NCBI GenBank assembly: GCA_037179515.1
Contig: JAXCGZ010015150.1
Span: 62,001 to 126,000 of the forward strand
From: Halocaridina rubra
Lineage: Eukaryota > Arthropoda > Malacostraca > Decapoda > Atyidae
DNA length: 64,000 nucleotides
Direction: 5' to 3'
Every line of letters begins with the position of its first letter. Positions within the stretch are counted from its first letter, which is position 1. The position numbers and the translations under genes were made by a program. Shown one piece after another: positions 11,161 through 22,927 of this stretch. The notes under the pieces were generated by a model. The model did no database searches. It was given only the letters and a program-made list of their open reading frames with translations, and was not told the origin of the DNA.

Positions 11161-13469
11161 ATCTTGAAAAAAAGACTTTCATAATAATAAGCAGATAATT
11201 CATACCATAAAAATTACAGATAGAATATATACTTCATTGGAATATTATTTACGTAGCACGCATAGTTTTGGTAAAAAACTTTATTAATTCAAAAAATCTT
11301 GTTGTACATACAGTAATAGAAATAAAGGTTTATAACGATAAAAAGTGCATTTTTATAATGATAAACTATATGAGTGGTGTCATAAATATGGGATGACTGA
11401 CAGATCCCCATCTATTTTATCACTTGGGACAGGAGATATGGATAACAGCAACTAAAGAGAAAATCCAAGTAATCTTACCCTCAAAAGAGCTGGTGCCATC
11501 TATTCTTGGATGCCATAGCAAAAAGAATCCCTCAGTTTGTATCTCAGAATTGGTCAGATAATCAACAGAACAGAAGCATGCAAAATAAGCCAAACAAACA
11601 AACTTAGTTTATGGCAAATCTAAAAGCATTCTCATACCTCTGAACAATAAAGCAAAAGCCCTGCCATAGCATGTGAAAGTCTCTTGCTAAAAAGGACGAA
11701 AACAGACAAGCCGGAAGAGACAGGAATTGTGACAACTTACCTGGCTTTCCTACATCTATGGGGAAGACACAATAGAACTGGGAAGGTTATCATAGCCAGA
11801 AATATCAATTACTAGCAATTGCAGAGAAGTACCCAAATTAGAGAAGCAAAGTAGAATGCTGATACAAATCTCACATCATATAACCATATTCTCCAGTAAC
11901 ACTTCAGTGTCCTTAGACTGGAAAAGAGCAGGATGCTATACTGTGGGGAATTCAATCACCAAGTTCAAAGAATTCGATTTGACTATAAACTACAATGTAA
12001 ATTTTGATAACGTCGGACACAACAGTAAGCAGAACTCACTACGCAATAATTTTTAAGTTTAGGGCAAAGAAGGCTGAACTGATAGTGCAGAAAATAAATG
12101 CAGGGATGGTTTCAAAATTTAACACATTAATGCTACATCAATGCTCTATATGTTATGATGAAATATAGATGAAAAACATAGATAGAAAAATTGATGTCTT
12201 AAGTGCATCAGAATCTTGGTTAAAAACTAATATGCTAGATAGGCTGCTTTATATGTCTTTAACTTGCTTATATGTGATCAAGGTTGGGGGGGGGGGGATT
12301 TGAATGGATGTAGGTATAGTGTGATTTTAAGTGTAAAAATAAAAATAAGTTAGTCTATTTGTGAAGGTATTGAAGATATATGGGTAAATGTACTTGCGGA
12401 TATAACCATCAGTCATAACAGCCATGTGAAGACATCCTCAAGCCTTCAAAAATGCATATGAATATACTTACGATAAATTACACCTACTATCATATGCAAA
12501 GAATAAAAAAATCATCCTACTTAGTGATCTATAAGATGATTCCTTTCATGCTGTTAAAGCTTATGAAAACTATATATATATATATTAAATTTCATCAACT
12601 AGCATCAAACCTACTTGCACAAAAAGTACAAGCAACATTCTCCTTGAGGTAATTATAACAATCAAGATTTCATTAGGTTCTCAGCAATGGCAAACTGCAA
12701 TTTATCATATCATGACCTGATGTCATATGAGATAGATGTAAAGAAACCCATGAAACAGGTACCAAAAAAACTTTTTCCATTTATATAAAAATCAATGTAC
12801 GAATAATTTCTTTAATAGTTTATGGGACTCTTTCCCATAATTCCATTAAATATGGACTATCAAAGATGCTGAGAAACCATTACATATAATGACAACAAGC
12901 TCATGTCTATCTTGGCTACTTGTGCCCTAAATATCACACAAAAAAATTACCCATTTCCCTGCTCCATGGATGAATGAAAACTGAAATGTCAAATCTAAAT
13001 AAGCTGAAACAAAGGTTAAATCCAAATTAAAATTATTTAAATGGGGAACTATGTAAACAAACTAAAGAACAAGCTAAAACTCATGATAAAAAAACTTAAG
13101 CAAATAACTACAGAATTAAATTTTAGAATTGTAAAACTTAGAAATATAATATAGGGATGATTATAAAGGATATTGTACAAAAAAAAAAAAATGAATGTAC
13201 ATGATGAATGTAAATGATCCATCAGAGTCGTGTGAAAATTTCGATACCTTTATTCCTAATCTCCCAGCTCCAATCTGTTGTGCCCACCCCTTTATATAGA
13301 GCCTGATTGTGACACAAAATGGGGGAAAAAATTATTAAAATCTACTCCACAAGCTTATATAAAATATGTGTGGTTTCTGCATTATAATAACTAAACAACA
13401 AAGCCATCTATTTTGAGATCACTGTGCATATATGGACTTGCTTATAACTAACAGCCTGCACAAATCACA
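11161..13469. other. Non-coding stretch of the left unit
   Basis: Collinear with 46,946-49,290. It has a short G-run (~12,286-12,297) and a small (TA)n (~12,572-12,586). A SINE tail ('cccagctccaatctg ... tgacacaaaatggggg') lies at 13,255-13,325. No reading frame is conserved between the two units. Confidence 0.55.
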
Positions 13470-13599
13470 AAAGTGTTCCCTTGCTATATTGCAGTTCACC
13501 TATCAAGAATTCAGTGCATCGCAGTTTTTTTTGGCGAGCTTTTTTTTTTCTGGGTATATGCGAGAATATTAAAATATTAAAAAATTTAAATTTTCAGTA

Positions 13600-14190
13600 T
13601 TTTCATTATTTTATTGATATTTTTTCAGTATTTTATTGATAAAAAAATTCATATCCCAGCCTAAGAATAATAAAACAGTAAGAAATAGTAAAAAAAAACA
13701 AATTTAAACATGTAACTCTGCACCATAGAAAGTACGATACCGGTATCAGCGCTTCGGAAAACGCAAAGGGTCGCACCTACGTAAGCTAACATATATTAAA
13801 TTTCCAGTATTTTGATTATTTCATTGACAAAAAAATTTATTTCCTAGCCTAAGAATAATAAAACAGTAAAAAAATAGCAAAAAAACATAAATTTAAACAT
13901 GTAACTCACAGTATTGTACCATGTAAAATACGATACTGGTATCAGCGTTTCGGAAAATGAAAAGGGTTGCACCTACGTGAGCTAGTACATATTAAAATTC
14001 TAGTATTTACATTATTTTATTGATAAAAAAAGTATTTCCGAGCCTAAGAATAATGAAACAGTAAAAAATAGTCAAAAACATAAATTTAAACACATAACTC
14101 ACAGTATTGCACCATGTAAAATACTGTACGTGAGTGTACACTGTATTGGCGTCTTGGAAAACGCAAAGGCTAACACCTACGTGAGATAGT
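13600..14190 (+). repeat. Subterminal tandem repeats of the Tigger element, ~195 bp x 3
   Basis: 'cctaagaataataaaacagt' or a near variant recurs at about 13,660, 13,850 and 14,044. Each copy is followed by 'gtatcagcg..tcggaaaa' and 'cacctacgt'. Two copies of the same unit, inverted, are seen in the deletion derivative at about 35,170-35,520. Confidence 0.75.
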
Positions 14191-14421
14191 TCATGGGATG
14201 CTATTGGCTGATAGGGTGGGAGACGACGAATCACAGAATTGTTTTTCTGTATATTCTGTATCTTGGGGTCTGATTGGCTTTTAGAATGAAGCTTCATTCT
14301 CCCAGCGTCTTCCATTGTCTCGCCTCACCTGTTCAGTCTAACTCACGTGTGTTCCGTTCGCGTTGTTTTTCTTAATACGTTGTGCATGTGATTTTTTTAC
14401 TCTAGTTTTTCAACCTCTGCA

Positions 14422-16030
14422 ATGCCTCCCAAAGCATCCTTCATCTTCTAAAGCTTCTGGTAGTAAGTCTAAGCAGCAAAGGAAGATGTTGACTATAGCA
14501 GATAATGTAAAACTGTTAGATATGCTGAAGGAAGGAAGAAGGTTCGCGGATGTCAGCCACCATTCTGGCCTCAACGAATCTACTGTTCGATATATCGAAA
14601 AGGACGAGGCAAATATCAGGAAAACAGCGACTATTTAATTTAGTAAAACAGTGAAGCGGATCATAACACCCCGCAATAAGAAAGAAGATCAGCTTAGACA
14701 CCAATAAGATACAAACAAAGGCGAAGAAGCTGTACGAGACATGCGCTGCAAACGAACCCGATGACAACAGTGGCGACCGTGAGGAGGAGAGAGAAGAAGA
14801 TATCGACGACCCACAACCAGGACCCTCCAGCGATTCTCCAACGAGGAAACAATCGTTTGTGGCAAGCAAGGGATGGTTCGCCAAATTTCGAAAATGCTTG
14901 GCCTAAAGAGTGTTTCGGTTCATGGCGAAGCTGCCTCTGCAGATACAGCTGCAGCTGAAGATTACGTGAAAAACGAATTCAAGAAAATTATCGAGGAAGG
15001 CGAATATGCTCCTGAGCAAGTCTTTAACATGGATGAGACCAGGTTATTTTGGAAGAGAATGCCATCTTGCACTTTTCTCTTCAAGTAAAAATCTAAAGCC
15101 CCGGGATTTAAAGCGCACAAACACTGTGTTACACTCAATATGCGCGGGAATGCTGTGGGCTTCATGTTAAAACCTGGGTTTATCTACAAGTCTAAGAACC
15201 CTAAGGCTTTGAAGAATAAGAATAAGAATCTGCTGCCAGTGTATTGGATGCACAACCCTAAGGCCTGGATCACGAAAAGCCTCACATCGGACTGGTTTCA
15301 CCAATGCTTCATCCCTCAGGTCAAAATTTATCTTGTGGAAAAGGGCCTTGAATATAAAGTACTTCTTTTGATGGATAATGCTGGTGGCCACGCAACGGAT
15401 CTCGAATATGATGGTGTTCAAGTAGAGTTCCTGCCACCGAATACGACATCACTGATTCAGCCTATGGATCAAGGCGTTATTCGTGTGTTCAAGGCCCTCT
15501 ACACACGAAATGCCCTGGCGAACCTGGCTAGATCCATGGAAGCGGACAAAGAATTCTCACTGAAGACTTACTGGCGTAACTACACAATTCTACAAGCCTT
15601 CAAAATATTCAGAATGCAATCAAAGAGATGAAGCCGGCCACAATCAATGTCAGTGGAAGAAATTGTGGCCCGAAGTCATCTACAACTACAAGGGATTCGC
15701 TCCTGACGAAGTCCATAACTTGGCAGTTGCGAAAGCTGTGAAGTTGGCTGCATTTCTAGGAGGAGAAGGCTTTGAAGATATGACTCACGAAGACGTGAAT
15801 GAACTGATCGACTGCCACCCGCAGCCTTTGACAGATGAAGACTTGGAGGAAATGACAAAATCAGAGAGCGAAGAAGAGGAAGAAGAACAACCAGAGGAAA
15901 CACACAAAGAAATCGAAGAACCTGGCTTTACACTCGAACATCTGGCAGCTATGTATGAACATGTGAAAGCAGTCCAACAACTCTCGCAAGAACATGACGA
16001 TAATATGGTTCGTTCGGTGACCTTGTGCTA
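14422..16030 (+). pseudogene. Tigger (pogo superfamily) transposase, disrupted
   Basis: A DDE/D transposase that would excise and reinsert the element at TA. The start ATG at 14,422 opens MPPKASF and shifts frame within about 30 bp. A CENP-B/psq-type helix-turn-helix follows (LTIADNVKLLDMLKEG ... LNESTVRYIEKDE, ~14,490-14,620). A stop at ~14,636 and several frameshifts to ~14,960 remove most of the second DNA-binding domain. The catalytic core is recognisable: NMDETRLFWKRMP (~15,027), LLMDNAGGH (~15,367) and PMDQGVIRVF (~15,462), giving all three acidic residues. The acidic C-terminal part runs 15,663-16,030 after another shift. The element cannot supply its own transposase. Family placement is secure; the exact subfamily is not. 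Confidence 0.88.
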
Positions 16031-16180
16031 ACTTCTCGACGATGCCATGGTTCCTTACAAAACCATCTTCCAACAAAAGAAGAAACAGCGACAGCAACTC
16101 CCCATTACCATGTTCTTCTCTCGTAAAAAGAAGCCGTAAAGCTGTCATTGGCTGAGGAATAATTTCCTCTGGAGTCTAAA

Positions 16181-16508
16181 CACGTCATCATCACCTCATT
16201 CACGGTAAGTTTATCTATCACGTTCATATAAATTTATGCTTGCATACTGTTATTAATAAAGTAAAGGGTGGTTTTTTAACAGTGCAGGGAGGGTTTATAC
16301 AGTAAAGGTAAAAATAAATGTAAAATAACTATGTATATGAGTATGTACACGTCACCATCACCTCATTCACTGTAAGTTTACCTATCACTTTCATATAAAT
16401 TTACGCTAGCACGCTGTTATTAATAAAGTAAAGTGTGATTTTTTAATATTGCAGGGAGGGTTTATACAGTAAAGGTAAAAATAAATGTAAAATACCTATG
16501 TATATACA
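16181..16508 (+). repeat. ~164-bp tandem duplication in the Tigger 3' end
   Basis: Two adjacent copies carry 'catcacctcattcac', 'gttattaataaagtaaag' and 'gcagggagggtttatacagt'. The deletion derivative at 34,043-35,689 has only one such unit, suggesting variation between family members. Confidence 0.75.
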
Positions 16509-16592
16509 GGTATTGTGATCCTACTTCACGGATTTTCACCTATCGCGGCCGGTCCCGGAACCGAACCCCCGCAATAAACGAGGGAGCACTGT

Positions 16593-17649
16593 AAACATAA
16601 TTAAATCACCTTGTTGCAAATATTGCTAATCCAAACCAAAGTGGGAGTTCTTGGAATTAATCCAACTTCTGAACTATTAGTAATGTATGCTAGAATCAAA
16701 ACTCCTAAACTATGCATTGGTCACCAATAAAATCCATATCTGACACTAACGAAATTTCTTTTTGCATTTTTTTAAGTGACAATTGCTTGAAAAGGGGTGG
16801 ACAGAGTCAGGTAAGAGCTGGGAGATCACGGATGGATACTCTCCTAATGCTCTGTGGCAGGAGCGAACTCACAAATGTCAGGCTTATTATTTCTTAATTT
16901 GCGTATTCTACGGCTGAGCTACAGCAGTCCCCATCAATTTGAGAAAAAAATATTGACCAAAATTCCTTAAAGACTTGAGTTTCAATATAATTATCTGTCT
17001 TTCAACCTGTACTATGGTTCTAGGTAATAAGGGTCCTAGGTAATAACAAGTCTTCCTGCCACTAAGGCAATCCTGTTGTATACATATTAATTAATTAAAA
17101 TTTCCTTTTTGATACTACAAATAATTGTAAATCTAACTGGATCATCTGCACAGCTTGCTTAGTAGCTACTGATAATAGTCATAAGCAAAAAATGTTTGGA
17201 TCTTGTAAAGACGAGTAACCCCAGAACCCCAAGTAAAGTTAAAAAATTCAGTAAATTGTCAGGTTGGGTGAGGTTACGTTAGATTAAGTGACTTACCTAC
17301 TAAATTTGAATAACCCTAGAGCGACCAGAAGTTCTTCTCCTTTACAAGATTTAATTTTCTAATAATGCATGAAAAAAAAAACTGATGGCATTATTAGCTT
17401 TTGCTTAATATGGGCTAAGTTATTCTCAACATTCATTACGCACATTTGCACATTTATATAGAAAGATGAATATATGAAAGACTATGGAAAAAAAAAATTA
17501 AGAATTTTGGTGTTAGTAATGGGTATGTAGAAGATTATATTTTCGCCAAGCTATGCAAAACAGTAGGCATTTTAAACATCTGGAAACAGTGACCAGTAAC
17601 ACAAAACTTCTTTAGATGATCTGGAGAGGCAGCATCTTTGTCGTAGCTC
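16593..17649. other. Non-coding stretch with a minus-strand SINE
   Basis: Collinear with 49,376-50,389. A minus-strand tRNA-derived SINE lies at about 16,795-16,935, with the A box 'tgtagctcagccgtagaa' and B-box-like 'gtgagttcgctcc' on the reverse complement. It is also present at 49,558-49,700. No gene is seen. Confidence 0.55.
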
Positions 17650-17962
17650 CACTCTCCAAAGCTGCAACTTGGAGGCGGAGCAGAAAGTGGCCAAACCACA
17701 TTCACCAACACCTACCCTTCAAGAGGCACAAGAATCTGGGCGATTACCATAACTCTCAGCAACACACACAATAACAATCTCCAACAATGAGAAATGACTC
17801 CCCGGTAGCCTTTCTTGAAGACTCCTTCTAGCCGGAGACACAGCTAGCAACCTTGGAAACACATTAAGGAAGAATGCACCGCACACAACCTCACATGCCA
17901 CCAACACTTCATTACATTCCCTGAGAACTCTGAGGGAAAGCTCAGACTCGGCAGTGATCATC
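17650..17962 (-). repeat. ~330-bp interspersed repeat, copy upstream of the left zinc-finger gene
   Basis: Same family as 2,640-2,960. It is interrupted at 17,963 by the CR1-like LINE and resumes at 19,716 ('ggggctgtttgg'). The uninterrupted equivalent is at 50,390-50,760. It lies about 7 kb upstream of the minus-strand zinc-finger exon. Confidence 0.6.
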
Positions 17963-19715
17963 CTTACTTACTTTTTACTTTTACTTTTTGTGGTTTATAC
18001 CCTCCTGTAGAAGGCTTCGCCTCCTCTCTGGCGGGTCTTAAGTTTATTTTTTTACTTTTTTTTCTCTCTCTTACACCTTGAAGGGCTCATTTATAGTAAA
18101 GAGTTCGCTATCGTAGCATTTTTCAAATAAATGTTTTCAGTTTTTTCTTAAATTGCACCACATCTTCAATGTCTTTGAGTAGCACTGATAATTCATTATA
18201 TAATCTTGGAGCACTATATTGATAGGTTCTACTACCAATATTTCAATTAGATCTTGATTCAAGTAGTCTATATTTGTCATTTGCATGTCTCACTGTGATG
18301 TTTGTTCCATATTCAAAAGGGACTAAATACTCATGTAAGTATTCCGGTTCTCCGGTCTTTAATGTCTTGTAGGTTAGCAAACAGATTTTGTATACAATTC
18401 TTGCTTTTATCAGCAGCCAATGCAATTCAATCAGTGTTGGTGTAATTCATTGACGTCGCTGTGTACCTTTTATTAATCTTGCTGCTTTATTTTGAATGAT
18501 CTGAAGTTTTTAATAAATTGTTTTGGCAAACCATAGTAAAGGAAATTGCAATAATCCAATCTAGATATTATATGTTTATGAACTAGTGTATTTAGGGTAT
18601 CTTCACTTAAATACTTTTTGATAAATGCAACATTTCTAAGATGATAATTACAAGTTTTTACTATATTCAGTTTTTCATAGTTAAAGTATTGTCAATAAAA
18701 ACACCCAAGTTTCGCACAACTGTACCAGTTTGATTTTGGATGCTCCAATCTTCATATATTCTAACTGTGCAAACTTTTTCAAGGTATATTCTGTCCCGAA
18801 TAACATGCATTCAGTTTTATCATCATTCAGTTTCAATTTCTTTTTAACCATCCAGTTCTTTATGTCAATCATTATTTCATCAATCTTATTAGTAGTGTTC
18901 TGAATTGTTGTTATCGCAAAATAGTATTGAGTATCATCAGCATACAATTAAAATCCAATATTATGCTTTTTTAGAATTCACGCTGACTCAACTGTATAGA
19001 TATTAAATAATGTGGGACCCAAGACACTACCCTGTGGTACCCCCTTATTTATATTCATTATATTAGATTTTGCATTCGATATTGTAACTATAGCTTTTCT
19101 ATTAGGCAAAAAGTTTTCAAGCCATTTATATGCATTTTCGTCTATGCCAATAGATTTCAAGTCTCTAACAAGATACTATACTCATGGACAACTGTATCAA
19201 ATGCAGCACTGAGGTCAAGCATTATCAATATTCCACACTTTCCACTGTCAACCATAGTAATCATATAATTCATAATAGAGCAACCTGTTGTTTTTGTTGA
19301 GTGATTTTCTCTATAAGCTGATTGATTTTTTGGTATGATATTGATGTCTCTAAGGTGAATCCATAATTGATCATTAATTAGTTTCAATAATTTTTTATAA
19401 ATATAGGTTTGATATCGGCCTGAAAGAGCCTAAATCATTATGATCACCTTTTCCTTTATAAGTTGGTTTAATGCATCCTAATTTTTCACTTTTCGGAAAT
19501 TTTGATTGTCTTATACTCATGTTTACAATTTTCAGGTAAAAATCATATATTAGGCTTATATTTGGAGCATCTCTAATATCTTTTATCGGGAATGGGTCAC
19601 TCTCACAATAAATACACTTTACTATACCTATTACTTCTTTTTAGATCATCCATGTTTATTTCCTTAAATTTATTTAGCTTTTTATATTCCGATTGTGGCA
19701 TATGTGATGTATCTA
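17963..19715 (-). mobile_element. CR1-like non-LTR retrotransposon, 5'-truncated and decayed
   Basis: Minus-strand fragments encode reverse transcriptase in order. An N-terminal part (19,640-19,390) contains the pattern KPTYKGKGD...SFRPIS. Palm motif LDLSAAFDTVVH lies near 19,200, GVPQGSVLGPTLFN near 19,035 and catalytic YADDTQ near 18,940. A C-terminal LHWLLIKARI-type region is at 18,243-18,425. Stops and frameshifts separate the pieces, so it is inactive. No endonuclease is present. The 3' end is a short 'gtaaaaagtaagtaag' type tail. The right unit lacks it: the interrupted repeat is continuous at 50,713-50,725. The clade (CR1/L2/Rex-like) is inferred from motifs only. Confidence 0.82.
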
Positions 19716-20349
19716 AAGGGGCTGTTTGGAGAGAGAGAAAAACACACACACCCTCCAGTAGCAATCTGTAACAGTGACAATTTGAAAAAAAAAAAAAAAA
19801 AAAAAAAATACTGGAAATAAAAATTTTGAAATTCCAAATTTCCTACAAGGTACCTTATATTTCCCAATGACCCTCCCCCAAACGGAGTCCAAATGGCCTC
19901 CAAATCTCGGTCTGTACTTGGACCCTTTCAAAGTATGACACCTACAACGAAATTCAAGGTTACTTGTTTGGCGCACACTGACATAGTATATGCTAGTTTT
20001 GCAGTTGAGGTACAGAATGTATTAACTATTATTCAATTTCAATTCAAGTCTTGACTATTTAATTCTCCTCTGACTATCTTACTCCTGTTGTATCATAATT
20101 AAGAATGGTGTTCCCGTAAAAATGTCAGCATCAATATATATATATATTAACAAGATACAATACCAAGCCTTACTATATATCTCAGGTCCAAACCTTTTCA
20201 AGTCGTTTATATTTCCTGGAAGAACTATTTGATAATTCAATCGAGGAGTTTCACAGGCGGATGGTTCATATTATGACGCTAAACACAAAATAATGACATT
20301 TTCGTCGGCAAAATTGTCATTAATATGCCTTGACTTGTTTATATTCTGA
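19716..20349. other. Non-coding stretch of the left unit
   Basis: Collinear with about 50,725-51,369. It includes a poly(A) run at ~19,785-19,808 and a short (TA)n at ~20,136-20,148. No gene is seen. Confidence 0.55.
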
Positions 20350-20711
20350 GTTGTTACTCAGGGTTGCTAGAGAGGCAACTTCATATGGTACTAATGAGGG
20401 AACTAGACAGGTCACACTAGTCCTGGTTTCAGATCCCGGATGAATAGAGAAACTGGTGTCAGGTGGGGCTATTAGTCGTAAAAATTTCAGTCAATAGTGA
20501 AAGCTAATCTGCAAGTACTGATGAGTAAAGATGAATGAATCTGCAATTTGCTATTGAAAAGCAAACTGATTTAGTGCCACTGAGGGAGAAAGCAAGTCCA
20601 ATAAGTGCCAGTCAAGAACTGGATAAATGTACAAGGTTGGTGTCAGAAGGGGCTACTGGCCGTAAGTTAATTAACATTTGCTGTTGAGAAATAGATTTAG
20701 TGCCACAGGGG
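20350..20711. repeat. SINE-related tandem array, first part (left unit)
   Basis: Two diverged units with the words 'ctgatttagtgccact', 'gtgccagtcaagaactgg' and 'ggctactggccgtaa'. The array is cut here and resumes at 30,935. The uninterrupted version is 51,370-52,570. Confidence 0.7.
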
Positions 20712-22631
20712 TGTTATAATGAGGCGAGATATTGATTACGAGTTGACCGATATATTTATCTATATATAAAACATTGTAGACGTCAAAGATCCTCAATTTA
20801 CTTGTAGTTTGCTTTACTTTGCTATTTCTCTGATTGATAATGTTAAGAATTTAATATTATTAATGGTATGATTATTACTTTGAACTCATTTGTATTTAGC
20901 ATGAAGCTATATGACTCAGAGCCCTGTGCACCCACTATATACCATTCTGTAAGAGCACTAAATTTTATATGGTTTTGATTTAAGCTTTTAAGTATATAAA
21001 TTATGAAATGATTAGAAGCTTAGCCATGGCACCAGCCGCCCGTTGAAAGACTATGACTGAAGGTATTAGGATACAACTACACTGAATATTGTGGCGTATT
21101 CATTACACATCTCTTGCTATTCCATTACATTTGACAAGTCATAACACGCCTCACATGTCTCTTTTTTCCTCATATTTGCTTATGAAAGGTTCAAAGCTAA
21201 TGGCCCCCAGTACCTGGCTTATAGGGGTGCGAAGAATCTCCGGGGATTGTGTTACCTCCACTCTTAGCTTGAGGGCAGACACGCCTGGTGGTAGTAATGG
21301 TTCTGCCCTTAACCTTGCACCTCCCAAAAGATCTGCTTATTTCACTCTTCGTTATTCTAATATTCGTGGCCTGAACTCTAATCTTTTGTCTGTGGAACAA
21401 CACTTGGGTACTTTCCTCCCTAACCTCCTCCTCCTATTTGAAACCCAACTGTCTATACATGCTACCACTGACCCATTTCAAATCTCTCACTATAATCTGT
21501 ATACTCTGTTTCGTTCCAAAGGTGGGGTCTGTGCCTACTGCAACATTGACACTCCTATTGCGAGGCTCATGGACCTTGAATCTCCTGACTTTGATGTTCT
21601 CTGGCTAAAAATCTATTTTCTGCACTACCACTATTTTCCTTTGCTTCTGCTACTCTTCTCCAAACTCCACCGAGTCTGTGTCTTTCTTTGAATATCTGTC
21701 TTTGTGCCATGAGTCCTTGCTATATTCTCACCCACATGCCAAAGTTCTCTACATTGGAGACTTCAATACACACCATAGTGAGTGGCTTCATTCTTCTCAC
21801 AATGATGTGGGAGGAAGTGAGGCCCTTGCTTTTTCTATTACTCACGATCTGGAGCAAATAATCAAACATCCTACTCGTGTTCCTGATCGTCACGAACATG
21901 CAGCAAATACTCTCGACCTATTTCTTACTTCTAACTCTTCAAACTACTCTTATTTTGTGCTTTCCTCTCTTGGTAAATCTGACCACTCTATGATCTCAAT
22001 CTCTTCCATTTTTGCTTCCTCTCCACCAAGCCCTCCAACTCAGTGCCGCCTTTGGCCCTTTGTGCATACCCAACATGAAAATTTGCGTAACATCCTCTTT
22101 GACTTCCCATGGGATGACTACTGCTTTTGGTCCTGCAACCCTGATCAGGTAGCCCTAAAAGTTGCCGAGATCATGACCTTGGGAATGGAAGCTTACATCC
22201 CCTCTTCTACAAAAACTTTCTCTCCCTCTACACTTTGGTTTGACTGTGCCTGCTCCATGGCTATCCAGGCCAGGAATAGGGCACACCGATCTTACCAGGC
22301 CTCTCCTTCCGATATAACTCGCTCTACTTTTATTGTAGCTAGGAATTTCTACTGCTCAGATTGGAAGGTCTAAGGCTTCCTTTATAAGAAGGAAAGTTGA
22401 TGACCTTAACTCCTCTCCCACTGACAAATGCTTCTGGTCCTTAGCCAAAAACTTCTCCAAAACCTTCTGTAACTCAAGCTTTCCCCTTCTCATTTGTTCT
22501 AATGGTTCTATAGCTTGCTCCTCCACTGACAAAACCACTCTCTCTGGCTCTCATTTTTCTGCCAACTCTTCTCTAAACGATTACAGCGCACCTGTTCCTC
22601 AATCTTTTCTCCTCTCTTACCCTATGCCCTC

Positions 22632-22821
22632 TGTAAAGGTTTGTATTAATAATGAGCGTATATCATGGCTTCCAGTTTATTGTTGCAAGATGTGTGCCGG
22701 TCGGCTCAATCAATATAAACATTAGAAACCAAATAGGTAGAAATACAATGAAAACAAAAGAGGTGCGATAAAGGGAATAACCTTATTATCAATAAAGGAT
22801 TAGATCACTTATATCATAACA
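22632..22821 (-). repeat. 3' LTR of the gypsy element
   Basis: 190 bp, plus-strand ends 'tgtaaagg' and 'cataaca'. It matches the 5' LTR at every base compared by eye. Confidence 0.95.
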
Positions 22822-22822
22822 T

Positions 22823-22836
22823 TCCTTTCCCCTAGA
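22823..22836 (-). promoter_or_regulatory. Polypurine tract of the gypsy element
   Basis: On the coding strand 'aggggaaaggaat' lies immediately before the 3' LTR, the expected position for plus-strand DNA priming. Confidence 0.7.
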
Positions 22837-22927
22837 ATTTGCAATACATCACATATAAAAAATAAGTCATCAACTTCTTAAAACAAGGCACACATGAAAA
22901 TTCTATATAAGGAGTTCAAAACACTAT

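Larger units (their letters stand above)
13470..16592 (+). mobile_element. pogo/Tigger-like DNA transposon, about 3.1 kb
   Basis: The right end, read inward, is 'cagtgctccctcgtttattg', followed by 'ttccgggaccggccgcgata'. The left end is a decayed version, 'agtgttcccttgctatattg' then 'ttcacctatc'. The last bases are next to TA at the right end. The right duplication unit lacks the whole element: sequence passes from the 'taacagcccgcaaac' side to 'gcaaatattgct'-like sequence within about 90 bp at 49,290-49,376. The insertion is therefore younger than the duplication. Subterminal tandem repeats flank a broken transposase gene. Confidence 0.85.
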
